Positions 55,203 through 64,000 of a stretch of DNA of 64,000 nt are shown one piece after another (positions within the stretch are counted from its first letter, which is position 1; the number at the start of each line of letters is the position of its first letter). This DNA is from Kitasatospora sp. A2-31. GTDB lineage: Bacteria > Actinomycetota > Actinomycetes > Streptomycetales > Streptomycetaceae. The stretch is taken from positions 189,278 through 253,277 of the forward strand of contig NZ_JAKNTA010000006.1 of NCBI RefSeq assembly GCF_022288725.1, in the 5' to 3' direction. The notes beneath the pieces are model-generated. The model saw nothing but the letters and a program-made list of their open reading frames with translations, searched no databases and was not told the origin of the DNA. A program made the translations under genes and the position numbers.

Positions 55203-56259
55203 TGGTTTGGCCGGGATGCGAGAAGAGTAGCAGCTCAGGGGCATGTTGATCACATCGGCTCAGGCCGCGACCGGCTGCAGGTCCGCCCGGTCTGCCGCGT
55301 CCAGGTCGCCGGTCTCCCCGGTCGCCGCGGCCTCCCCACACGAGGGCGTAGAGCAGGAACGCCACCTCGACCAGCGCACCGATCGAGATCCGCGCCCACG
55401 TGGGGAGGCCCGACGGGGTCACGAAGGCTTCCAGGGCGCCGGCCACGGCCAGGACCGTCGCGAGGCCGATCCCCATCCCGACGATCGACCGGCCCTGCTC
55501 GGCCAGCGCGGTCGCCCGGGTGCGAGGGCCGGGGTCGATCACGGTCCAGCCCAGCCGCAGGCCCAGGCCGCCGGCCACGAAGACGGCGGTCAGTTCCAGC
55601 AGGCCGTGCGGGATCAACAGGCCGAGGAAGACGTCGAGCCGGCCGGCGGAGGCCATGAGACCGATGCCGACACCGAGGTTGAGGACGTTGCTCCAGAGCA
55701 CGTAGAGAACGGGAATGCCCAGCGCGACGCCGAAGACCAGGCACTGCACCGCGATCCAGGCGTTGTTCGTCCAGACCTGGGCCGCGAACGAACTCGCGGG
55801 GTGCTCCGAGTAGTAGGCCTCGAACTCGCCGCCGGGCATGGTCAGCTGGTGCAGCGCCTCCGGGCTGACCAGGCTGTTCCGGACCTCGGGGTGATTCGCC
55901 ATCCACCAGGCGATCAGGGCGGTGCCGAACAGCGAGACGAGGGCTACCGACAGCCACCAGCGGCGCGCGCGGTAGAGCGCGGCCGGGAAGCTCACCGCGT
56001 AGTAGCGGGCGATGTCATGCCAGCCGCTGGTACGGCTTCCGGTGACCGCGTCCCGGGCCCGGGAGACCAGGCCGGTCAGGCGGCCCTCCAGCGTCGGGTC
56101 GGGGGCGGCGGCCTGGACCTTGGCGAGGTGGCCGGTGGCGCGCTGGTAGAGGGTGACCAGCTCGTCCGCCTCCTCGCCGGTGAGCCGGCGGGTCCTGGCG
56201 AGGGCGTCCAGCCGGGCCCACTCCCCCTGGTGGGTAGCGACGAAGACGTCCAGGTCCAT
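55180..56259 (-). CDS. SpoIIM/DUF95 family membrane protein (apparent C-terminal frameshift)
   Basis: A stage II sporulation M-like integral membrane protein, 359 residues as the frame stands. The N-terminal cytoplasmic helix region (MDLDVFVATHQGEWARLDAL) is followed by about five or six TM helices, including the family-typical WTNNAWIAVQCLVFGVALGI and LIPHGLLELTAVFVAGGLGL. From about 55335 to the stop the translation turns into Gly/Arg/Pro-rich sequence with poor third-position GC, while the neighbouring frame reads DLDAADRADLQPVAA and stops at 55260. The true end is therefore probably 55260, with an indel near 55325-55345. ATG at 56259 follows GGAG. The present stop overlaps the rrn promoter. 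Confidence 0.85.
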   Translation of the reverse strand: MDLDVFVATHQGEWARLDALARTRRLTGEEADELVTLYQRATGHLAKVQAAAPDPTLEGRLTGLVSRARDAVTGSRTSGWHDIARYYAVSFPAALYRARRWWLSVALVSLFGTALIAWWMANHPEVRNSLVSPEALHQLTMPGGEFEAYYSEHPASSFAAQVWTNNAWIAVQCLVFGVALGIPVLYVLWSNVLNLGVGIGLMASAGRLDVFLGLLIPHGLLELTAVFVAGGLGLRLGWTVIDPGPRTRATALAEQGRSIVGMGIGLATVLAVAGALEAFVTPSGLPTWARISIGALVEVAFLLYALVWGGRGDRGDRRPGRGRPGGPAAGRGLSRCDQHAPELLLFSHPGQTIDVARVG

Positions 56260-56581
56260 TCGGCGGCTCCATGGTCGGCGCAGGGCGCGCGGGCAGGCGG
56301 GTGCGGACAGGTGGGCCCAGCATGCCAGGGCACCGGCACCGGCACCGGGGGGTTCGGCGCGGGTGGGACCGGTCGGTTCGACCGGCCCGGTTCGTTCCGC
56401 CCGGGACCTCCCTTCCCGAGTGGCCGGGGAGCCCCGTATGTTGACGACTGCGATGACGGGGGCCGCAGGGGGCGATCCGGCGGACGCTCTCCGCCACGAA
56501 CCGCGAACCGTGCACCGCGACCTGGGCACCGCGGCCCACGATCCGCGGGCCACGAACCACCGATGGGAACGGACGGGTGTC
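56260..56581. other. divergent region SpoIIM-like / RDD protein
   Basis: 322 bp between divergent genes, no credible gene. The right half holds the degenerate heptamer array listed separately; no clear promoter pair was found for either gene. Confidence 0.5.
56496..56558. repeat. degenerate heptamer array, nine units
   Basis: Nine consecutive 7-mers ending CC (one ends CCT): ACGAACC, GCGAACC, GTGCACC, GCGACCT, GGGCACC, GCGGCCC, ACGATCC, GCGGGCC, ACGAACC. It has the same length and period as the array at 37838-37900 and shares the GGGCACC unit. Confidence 0.6.
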
Positions 56582-57619
56582 TTGAGCGACCTGGTGACGG
56601 GTGAGGCGGTCGTCCTCGGCCTGCGCACGGCGAAGCTTCCGAGTCGTGCCCTGGCGATCGGGCTGGACCTGACCGTCGAGCTCGCCGCCCTGCTGGTGTG
56701 CACCCTGACGCTCAGCGTCGCCCTCGTCGACCTCGACCCGGCGGCCCTCGCCGCCCTCATGATCGGGCTGACCGTCTTCTTCATGGTCGCGGTGCCCGTC
56801 ATGGTCGAGACCCTCACCCGCGGGCGCTCGCTCGGGAAGGCCGCCCTCGGTCTGCGCGTGGTGCGCACCGACGGCGGGCCCGTGCGGTTCCGGCACGCGC
56901 TGGTCCGCGCCCTGGTGGGCTTCTTCGAGATCATCGTGCTGAGCGGGGTGCCGGCGGCCATCTGCTCCGCGGTGTCGGCGGACGGCCGGCGGCTGGGCGA
57001 CGTCTTCGCCGGCACGCTGGTGGTCCGCGAGCGCGTCCCGGGCGGCAGCGGTGCGGCGGCGGCGCTGCCGCCGGTGCACCCGCAGCTGCTGCAGGCCATC
57101 GGGGGCGAGCTGGTCGCGCTGGACCTCTCCGCCGTACCGGAGCCGCTCTGGCTGGCGATCCGGCAACTGCTCGGCCGGGTGGGCCAGCTGGACCCGGCGG
57201 TCGCGCACCAGATGTCCGCCCGGCTCGCCGACGACCTGGCCGCGCGCACCGGCCACCCGGTCCCGTACGGGCTGCACCCGGCGGCATACCTGGGTGCGGT
57301 GCTGACCGAGCGGCAGCGGCGCGAGTGGACCCGGGCCCAGAGCCAGGCGTTCCAGCAGGCCCGTCCCCAGGCTCAGGCCCATCCCCAGCCCCCTCAGACC
57401 GGGCCCGGCCCGACTCCGCAGATGCCCCAGATGCCTCAGCTGCCCCCGATGCCCTCGGCGCCCCATGCTCCGGTGCAGACCCCGGCCCCGGCCCCCGCGC
57501 CGGCCCCCGCCGCACCGTCGGCACCCGCCCCCGGGCCAGCCACCGGTCCGTCGACCGGCCGGAACACCGGCCCCACCACCGCCCCGGCCAGCAGCACCGG
57601 CTTCGTGCCGCCCGCCTGA
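56582..57619 (+). CDS. RDD family membrane protein
   Basis: A 345-residue protein with an RDD domain: LPSRALAIGLDLTVELAALL (the R...D of TM1), a second helix with VETLTRGRSLGKAALGLRVV, and ADGRRLGDVFAGTLVVRERV. After the three TM helices a soluble region and a Pro/Gln/Ala-rich tail of about 90 residues follow. The function of RDD proteins is mostly unknown; some transport ions or compatible solutes. The TTG start at 56582 (LSDLVTGEAV) is chosen by family resemblance; GTG at 56594 is possible. It diverges from the SpoIIM-like gene. Confidence 0.85.
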   Translation: MSDLVTGEAVVLGLRTAKLPSRALAIGLDLTVELAALLVCTLTLSVALVDLDPAALAALMIGLTVFFMVAVPVMVETLTRGRSLGKAALGLRVVRTDGGPVRFRHALVRALVGFFEIIVLSGVPAAICSAVSADGRRLGDVFAGTLVVRERVPGGSGAAAALPPVHPQLLQAIGGELVALDLSAVPEPLWLAIRQLLGRVGQLDPAVAHQMSARLADDLAARTGHPVPYGLHPAAYLGAVLTERQRREWTRAQSQAFQQARPQAQAHPQPPQTGPGPTPQMPQMPQLPPMPSAPHAPVQTPAPAPAPAPAAPSAPAPGPATGPSTGRNTGPTTAPASSTGFVPPA

Positions 57620-57627
57620 TCCCCGCG

Positions 57628-58263
57628 CTATCCGCCGAACTCCGCAGGCCAGGCGTTCGGCGGTGACTCCAGCTCCTCCAGCTCCACCCCGGCCGCGGCC
57701 AGCACCACGTCACCGGCCAGGTGGACCACCTGCTGCTCCCCCGTCTCCAGATCCGCCACCTGGTACCGCTCGACCAGCAGCGGGCCGGTGTCCGTCTCGT
57801 GGGTGTCCACGCCCTCCAGCAGCCAGCCCTGGTCGAACGTGCGCGGAGCGAGCACCGGCTCCGTGAACGCCACCAGACGCACCCGCGCGCTCGCGCCCTC
57901 CCGCAGCCGCAACAGTCGCGCCGTGGCGACCAGGAAGCCGGGCGAGCGGCCCGCGAAGCCGTGGGCGCGGTCGTGGCCCTCCGCCGCGTCACCTCCGGCC
58001 GGGTCGGCAGCGGCGGTGCGGACCCAGGCCACGCCGTCCACCGCGCCGCCCCGGACCTGCCAGCCACCGGCGCGCAGCTCCATCCGCAGCGGTCGGGCCC
58101 GGGAGTCCAGCGTCAGGTCGCACGTGCCGAGCACCTGCCCCTGCGGGCCGTACGTCTTCGAGACGTACCGCCAGCCGGCCGCGCCGGGGGCGCAGCTGAA
58201 GCGCTCCTCGCCGAGCAGCACGTGGTTGTGGGTGTCGTGGAGCGAGTACCGGCCGTTGGGCAT
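57628..58263 (-). CDS. conserved hypothetical protein
   Basis: A 211-residue protein that I do not recognise. It begins MPNGRYSLHDTHNHVLLGEE and is beta-rich, with FSCAPGAAGWRYVSKTYGPQ and LVAFTEPVLAPRTFDQGWLL, and no TM helix, signal peptide or metal-binding cluster. The fold suggests a lipocalin- or calycin-like barrel, a weak guess. ATG at 58263 has only a weak ribosome-binding site. Its stop lies 8 bp from the convergent RDD stop. Codon use matches its neighbours, so it is a native gene. Confidence 0.75.
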   Translation of the reverse strand: MPNGRYSLHDTHNHVLLGEERFSCAPGAAGWRYVSKTYGPQGQVLGTCDLTLDSRARPLRMELRAGGWQVRGGAVDGVAWVRTAAADPAGGDAAEGHDRAHGFAGRSPGFLVATARLLRLREGASARVRLVAFTEPVLAPRTFDQGWLLEGVDTHETDTGPLLVERYQVADLETGEQQVVHLAGDVVLAAAGVELEELESPPNAWPAEFGG

Positions 58264-58357
58264 GCCCGAAGCCTACGTCGACGATCTCCGCCGATCGGCA
58301 CCCAACCGACGTCCGGGCGGGCGGCCGCATCGGAGGGCACGACCCGGCCCCGGACGC

Positions 58358-58397
58358 GCCGGTGGCCGGCACCCGCCCAGGGGTGCCGGCCACCGGC
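58358..58397. terminator. terminator after sahH
   Basis: Perfect 17-bp stem GCCGGTGGCCGGCACCC and complement with a 6-nt loop, 47 bp past the sahH stop; a TTT tract follows in the plus direction. Confidence 0.9.
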
Positions 58398-58443
58398 TTT
58401 CGACCAGCGCGTCCGGACCGGCGTCCGGACGGGCGCGTCCGGA

Positions 58444-59942
<1,499 letters not shown>

Positions 59943-59946
<4 letters not shown>

Positions 59947-60493
59947 GCTCGGGAGGGTCCCTCCGCCGCGAGCCCGAGGTAGACGGACGAGGTCGGCGTG
60001 CAGCGGCTCGGACCGGGCGCTGGCGTACTCGGTGAGCCGGACGTCGTGGGCCGCGGCCAGCCGGTGCGCCCGGCTCGCGCCGAAGCTGCGCGCCCCCCGC
60101 CGGCACCTCCGGCACCGCCTGCACCGTTCGCCTCCGGGACGTGCCGCAGCAGCAGCACCTGCAGGTGCAGCGGGTCCGGCTCCTCGACCCGGTCGCGGAA
60201 GAAGTCGTCAGGGTCGGCTCCGGCGCCGAGCTGCCCGGTGAACATGCCGCGGTGCGCGACGAGGGCCTGCGGCAGCAGCCCGGACAGCGCCGGACGGCCG
60301 GCCCGGTCGGCGAGCTGGGCGGCGAACCGGACGGCGGCCGCCCCGGCGACCGGGCCCTCGGCCCAGAGCAGCGGGACGGTGCCGGCCAGCCGGGCCGCCA
60401 GGCCCTTGGCCGGGTTGGTGTACGCCGCGGCGTCCGGGCGTGGTCGGCGCGCTGGAGGGCGGCCGGGTCGTCGAGCAGGGTGTCGTCGAGCAT
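59943..60493 (-). pseudogene. SIS-domain sugar isomerase remnant
   Basis: Starts MLDDTLLDDPAALQRADHA like the SIS/phosphosugar isomerase protein found between Trm112 and the mannose-6-phosphate isomerase gene in streptomycetes. At about 60431-60442 it jumps out of frame to the C-terminal part (YTNPAKGLAARLAGTVPLLW, GMFTGQLGAGADPDDFFRDR). A second disruption near 59985-60090 separates the VRLTEYASARSEPLHADL segment from a final VYLGLAAEGPS. Roughly 190 residues are missing and the frame is broken at least twice. The mannose-6-phosphate isomerase gene often found next in line is not seen at all. Confidence 0.75.
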
Positions 60494-60566
60494 GCGGCGG
60501 GCCTCCGGCTGCTGGCTGGGCGCTGAGGGGCTGCGGGGTGGGGGTGCAGGTGTCCCGCCCCCAGGA

Positions 60567-61124
60567 TCAGGCCGGGCGGCGGGCCTCGTCCACCAGCAGC
60601 ACCGGAATGCCGTCGCGGACGGGGTACGCCAGGCCGCAGTCCGCACCGGTGCAGACCAGCTCGGGGTGGTCCTCGGTGCCGCCCTCGGTGAGCGCGGCCC
60701 GGCACTGCGGGCAGACCAGTTCATGGCGTTCGGGCTCCCAGTCTCGGATGGCGGGGGTGTCGGAGGGGTGGCACGGCGGTGCCCCGCCGGCCCGGCAGAG
60801 CTTGATGCCGTTGTACTGGGCCGGGTTGTGGCTGGCGGTGAACATCGCGCCGGGCAGGTCGAGCTTGCCGCTGGCGTAGTAGAGCTGGTCGGTCGAGCAG
60901 AGGCCGATCTCGACCACGTCGGCGCCGTAGGCGGCGGCGCCCTCGGCGAAGGCCCGGCTGAGCGACGGCGAGGAGGGCCGCATGTCGTGGCCGACCACGA
61001 TCGCGGTCGCTCCGGTGACCTGCGTGAACGCGGCGCCGAAGGCGCGCGCGAGGCTCTCGTCCCACTGGTCCGGGACCACGCCTCGTACGTCGTACGCCTT
61101 CACGAGCTGCTTGAGGTCGCGCAC
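60567..61124 (-). pseudogene. manB: phosphomannomutase N-terminus joined to Trm112-like protein
   Basis: An in-frame 185-codon chimera. Residues 1-112 are the start of phosphomannomutase/phosphoglucomutase: LVKAYDVRGVVPDQWDESLA, HDMRPSSPSLSRAF and the complete active-site loop GAMFTASHNPAQYNGIKLC. About 340 residues that should follow are absent. From about residue 130 it is a Trm112-like zinc protein (ELVCPQCRAALTEGG, CTGADCGLAYPVRDGIPVLL), normally a separate gene of about 60-70 codons and an activator of methyltransferases. The join is near 60775-60795. GTG at 61124 has GGAG upstream. As written neither activity is likely except possibly Trm112. Confidence 0.8.
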
Positions 61125-61284
61125 TGCGGCTCCACCCTGGTTCTCTGTCTGGATCGGTGGGCTGGTCGCCCATGGTCACGATACGTCCGCGCACGGCGCC
61201 GCTCGGCACCCGGACAGGTGGGCAGCGTACCGGCAGGCAGGGAACGGCGGGTTCGGGGCGGGGGGGCCCAACGGCCCTGACGGG

Positions 61285-61399
61285 GAGTCTGCGGTCGCGC
61301 GGCCTCGCGGACGGCGTTGGCGAGCGCTTCGAGGTCGTCGCTGCTCCGCCGCAGCGGGCCGGCTTCGGCTGCGAGCCGGACCACCTCCCAGCCGCGCGG
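61285..61399 (-). pseudogene. DUF3499 protein, C-terminal remnant
   Basis: PRGWEVVRLAAEAGPLRRSS and DDLEALANAVREAARP are the conserved C-terminal part of the actinobacterial DUF3499 protein usually encoded upstream of manB. Its Cys-rich N-terminal half is missing; upstream sequence instead belongs to the opposite-strand metallopeptidase. Confidence 0.65.
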
Positions 61400-61466
61400 C
61401 CCGCTGGCACCTCCGCAGGTGCCGATCTCGCTCACCCGCTCCGAGTTGTTCGACGACTACGTGCGC
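61395..61466 (+). pseudogene. metallopeptidase family protein, N-terminal remnant
   Basis: A plus-strand stretch GPLAPPQVPISLTRSELFDD followed by YVR resembles the start of a zincin-like metallopeptidase divergent from DUF3499 in streptomycetes. It breaks off after YVR; the HExxH part is absent and the frame continues as unrelated sequence. Confidence 0.5.
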
Positions 61467-61516
61467 GTACTGATCCGAGGAGCGGCGCGGCGCGGGCGGG
61501 GCGTCCGCGCGTACGC

Positions 61517-61556
61517 CCGAGGGGCGGCACCCGGTGGCCCGGGTGCCGCCCCTCGG
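61517..61556. terminator. terminator after DUF5719 gene
   Basis: Perfect 18-bp stem CCGAGGGGCGGCACCCGG and complement with a TGGC loop, 13 bp past the DUF5719 stop. It probably served the convergent metallopeptidase gene too. Confidence 0.9.
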
Positions 61557-61569
61557 CGTCGGCGCGCGG

Positions 61570-62364
61570 TCAGCGCAGGACGATGCCCGGATCCTGGGCG
61601 GCCCGCGGCACCTTGACGGTGCTGCGGTCGTCGCGCAGCGACTGGACGGTGAACATCGGCACGTCCTTGGTGGTGATCGCGAGCATCCGGGCGGCCGCGA
61701 CCGGGCCGCCGGAGACGGTCTCCACGGTGAGTGCGAAGGTGTCCTTCAGGCCGGCCGGCTCGGGCGCCGGGAGGGCGACCGTGCCGCCGGCCGGCAGCTG
61801 GACCTCCTGGGGGGGGGTGCCGCCGCCACTGCCCGCCGAGGCGGTGACCCGGACGGTGGCGGCCTCGCCGGTGGAGGTCAGGAAGAGCGTCGAGGCACCC
61901 CCGCCGCGGTTGTCGGCCACGGTGGCCCGGGCACCGACCGGGACGGTGCCGGAGAGCCAGGCTGCGTCCGACTTGCCGTTCTGGGCGGCGCGGTCGACCC
62001 GCAGACCGGCCACGATCGGGGTGGGGTGCTTGTCGTCGCTGGGCGACAGCCGCAGGCCGGCCACCTCCTCGCGGGTGACCTTGCCGAGGTCGACCGCGGC
62101 CACCATGCCGGCCTTGACGTGGATCGACTCGTTGCCGGCCGGGGTGAACCAGCCGTTCTTGCCGGAGAGCTGGATCTTCAGGTCGGCGTCGTCCTCCGGC
62201 GGCGCCCAGACCACCAGGCGGGCGCCGGCGGTGTCGGCGCCGGCGCCGGTGCTCCCGTACGCCCCGGGACCGTCCGTCTCCTCGACGCCGCCGAAGGCGT
62301 CGTCGGCCGGGCCCAGGGGCTCGTCGGCGGCCTTCGACCGCTTCTTGAACGCGGGCTTCTTCAT
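61570..62364 (-). CDS. DUF5719 family protein, internally shortened
   Basis: A 264-residue frame. From about residue 47 (ARLVVWAPPEDDADLKIQLS to KVPRAAQDPGIVLR) it is the beta-rich extracytoplasmic C-terminal half of the actinobacterial DUF5719 protein encoded beside a large glycosyltransferase. The first 46 residues (MKKPAFKKRSKAADEPLGPA...) are a cytoplasmic charged N-terminus. The expected membrane anchor and N-terminal domain, some 200 residues, are absent. The join falls in GGCGCCG-rich repeats near 62215-62240. The ATG overlaps the glycosyltransferase stop (ATGA). Function unknown; the present form lacks any export signal. Confidence 0.75.
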   Translation of the reverse strand: MKKPAFKKRSKAADEPLGPADDAFGGVEETDGPGAYGSTGAGADTAGARLVVWAPPEDDADLKIQLSGKNGWFTPAGNESIHVKAGMVAAVDLGKVTREEVAGLRLSPSDDKHPTPIVAGLRVDRAAQNGKSDAAWLSGTVPVGARATVADNRGGGASTLFLTSTGEAATVRVTASAGSGGGTPPQEVQLPAGGTVALPAPEPAGLKDTFALTVETVSGGPVAAARMLAITTKDVPMFTVQSLRDDRSTVKVPRAAQDPGIVLR

Positions 62365-63999
62365 CGCGGGTCAGCCCGGCCGGGGGTGGTGTCCAGGACG
62401 TCCTTGAACGCGGTGATCGCCGGCTGGTCCACCAGCACGTAGGCGATGCCGTAGCCGGCCAGGGCGCCGGCCTGGTCGGCGCCGGATCCGGCGAGCAGGC
62501 TGCCGACGACCTTGTTCAGGCCCTCGCGAGTGTAGCGAACCGCCCTTGGGGTCGCCGGTGACGGCCAGGGTGCGGGAGCGGTCCGTGGTGCCGGCCTCCT
62601 CGGCGATGAAGGCGGGCACCTGGGCGGACCGGCCCCGGTGCAGCGGGCCGTCCGCGCCGGTGACGGCCCACCAGACGCCGGTGCCGATCGGGGCCAGCAC
62701 GGCGGCGGCCAGCACGAGCGCGGCGACCGGCTGGCGCCAGCCGAAGGCGATGCCGGCCACACGGGCGTTGGCGCCGTCGGCGCCGATCGCGGCGGCGGCC
62801 AGCAGGGCGACGCCGGCCAGCAGGGAGGCCGGGCCGGACCACGCGGGCACGGCCGGGCCGCCGGAGGCGGGGGTCACCGAGAGACCGGCCACCACGACCG
62901 TGAAGACCAGGCCGGCGCCGGCCGCGCCCCAGGCCGCCAGCACCGCGCGGCGGCGGTCGGCGCGCAGCAGGGCGGCCAGCGCGGCGAGCACGATGCCCGC
63001 CGAGAGCCAGACCGGCGGCACGCCGGCTCCACCGGGGTTGACCAGGACCAGGCCGAGCGCGCTCGCGCCGCCGCCGTGCAGCCCGGGCAGGCCGGCCTCC
63101 ATCAGCAGCCGCTGGGGGTGCGTCAGCACCTGCAGCGACCAGGGTGCGAGCACCAGCACCGGGACGGCGAGGATCACCAGGACGCGCAGCCCGAGCAGGC
63201 GCAGCGCGGTCCCGCCGGAGCCGAACGCCCCGCCGCGCACCACCGCGGCGACCAGTGCGGCCAGGGAGAGCGGCACGGCCAGCGCCCAGGCCAGCGGGAC
63301 GAAGGCGGTGGCCAGGGTGAGCAGCAGGACGGTCATCCAGACCGGGCGCCAGCCGGGCCGGGCGCCCTTGGCCGCGCTCTCGGCGCGGATGCCGAGGCCG
63401 GCGGTGATCGCGGCGGCGCGGGCCAGCGGCGGCAGCAGCACGGCGAGGACGGCGGTGCCGATCCGGCCCTGGGCGAGCGCGCCGGTGGCGGCGGGCAGCA
63501 GCGCGTACGCCGCGGCGGCCCAGGCGCGGACCAGCTTGGAGTCGATCAGCGGCCGGGAGACCAGGTAGGCGCTGACGGCGGCCAGCGGGACCGCGAGGAC
63601 GACCAGCAGGGTGACCGCGAGGTCGGCGTGGTCGAACAGCATCCAGGAGAGCACTGCCAGCACGCCGAGGTAGGGCGGGGCGGCGGAGGTGGAGCCGGTG
63701 CCGACGGGGTGCCAGGCGTCCGCGTACATCGACCAGAGGCCGCCGGCGCCGCCGGTGGCGGGCAGCAGCGCGCCGCCGAAGAGGTCGCCGCTGCCGAGCA
63801 GGCTCCGGCAGGCGACCAGGGCGAAGACCAGCAGGGCGGCGAACAGCACCGGTGCCGGGCGCCGGGCCAGCTTCTTGATCAGCGCGAACTGCTCGACGAC
63901 CAGGTCCTCGGCGTCCTCGTCGCCCGGTCCGGCCTCGACCGAGCCGTGCCGTCCGGCGCCGGAGTCGTCGCTGCCTCCTATGCCGAGCGAGCTGATGAC
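62361..63999 (-). pseudogene. large membrane glycosyltransferase, C-terminal part, frame-disrupted
   Basis: The C-terminal part of a very large GT2-type glycosyltransferase whose N-terminal catalytic domain lies beyond the right edge. The frame enters at 63999 (VISSLGIGGSDDSGAG...), passes a hydrophilic linker, then about ten or more TM helices from LFAALLVFALVACRSLLGSG to VALVLAAAVLAPIGTGVWWA. After LAVTGDPKG (near 62545) the frame turns Arg/Gly-rich, while another frame reads LNKVVGSLLAGSGADQAGAL and YVLVDQPAITAFKDVLDTTP, the expected extracytoplasmic tail, ending at 62361. So an indel or deletion lies near 62528-62550 and the terminal residues after DTTPG are also lost. Left in frame it stops at 62371. 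Confidence 0.75.
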
Positions 64000-64000
64000 G

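Overview
The window is chromosomal core DNA of a high-GC filamentous actinomycete, almost certainly a Streptomycetaceae member (Streptomyces or Kitasatospora). The evidence is very high third-position GC, GTG/TTG starts, Streptomyces-type rRNA, a DasR-like operator and gene order. From memory, the order follows the S. coelicolor segment from hexosaminidase/murA/hup through smpB, ftsEX, prfB, pkaAB, NAD-glutamate dehydrogenase, secA, hpf and mtrAB-lpqB to an rrn operon, sahH, manB and a glycosyltransferase. Most long alternative reading frames are antisense shadows of these genes.

Layout. 1-6.6 kb: GH20 hexosaminidase (off the left edge, with a DasR-like site), DUF3039, YqgE, murA, hup, ACT-domain malic enzyme. 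7-15 kb: HelD-like RNA polymerase ATPase, tmRNA and smpB (trans-translation), S41 protease, ftsX/ftsE, a tiny zinc-ribbon membrane protein, prfB. 15-22 kb: two membrane Ser/Thr kinases facing an FHA-FtsK-like ATPase. 22-29 kb: giant NAD-glutamate dehydrogenase and proline-pathway dehydrogenase (proline to glutamate to 2-oxoglutarate). 29-36 kb: HAD hydrolase, DUF6912, patatin, Rv3235-like protein, secA, GNAT. 36.6-45.3 kb: AlkX/YcaQ-like protein, orphan NarL-type regulator, long hpf, comF, lpqB-mtrB-mtrA. 45.6-51.2 kb: co-directional membrane protein/DUF4129/DUF4350/MoxR/DUF58 operon.

51.6-64 kb is different. The rRNA locus is a mosaic: on the minus strand it reads 16S 5' end, short 23S piece, 16S 3' end, ITS, 23S 5' end, internal 23S piece, a second rrn leader, 16S 5' part, 23S 3' half, 5S. 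It cannot encode intact 16S or 23S RNA. SpoIIM-like carries an apparent frameshift. From 58.4 to 62.6 kb almost every gene has lost an internal block: CDF transporter joined to sahH, a broken SIS isomerase, manB joined to Trm112, DUF3499 and metallopeptidase stubs, a shortened DUF5719 protein and a frameshifted glycosyltransferase tail. A collapsed or gap-closed assembly is the simplest explanation; real decay of so many housekeeping genes is unlikely.

I see no prophage, IS element, CRISPR array or obviously new defence system. The most interesting native signals are the kinase/FHA-ATPase cluster with overlapping promoters, the DasR-like operator, the HelD-like ATPase, the AlkX-like glycosylase candidate, the structured hpf leader, and two separate 63-bp arrays of nine heptamers.
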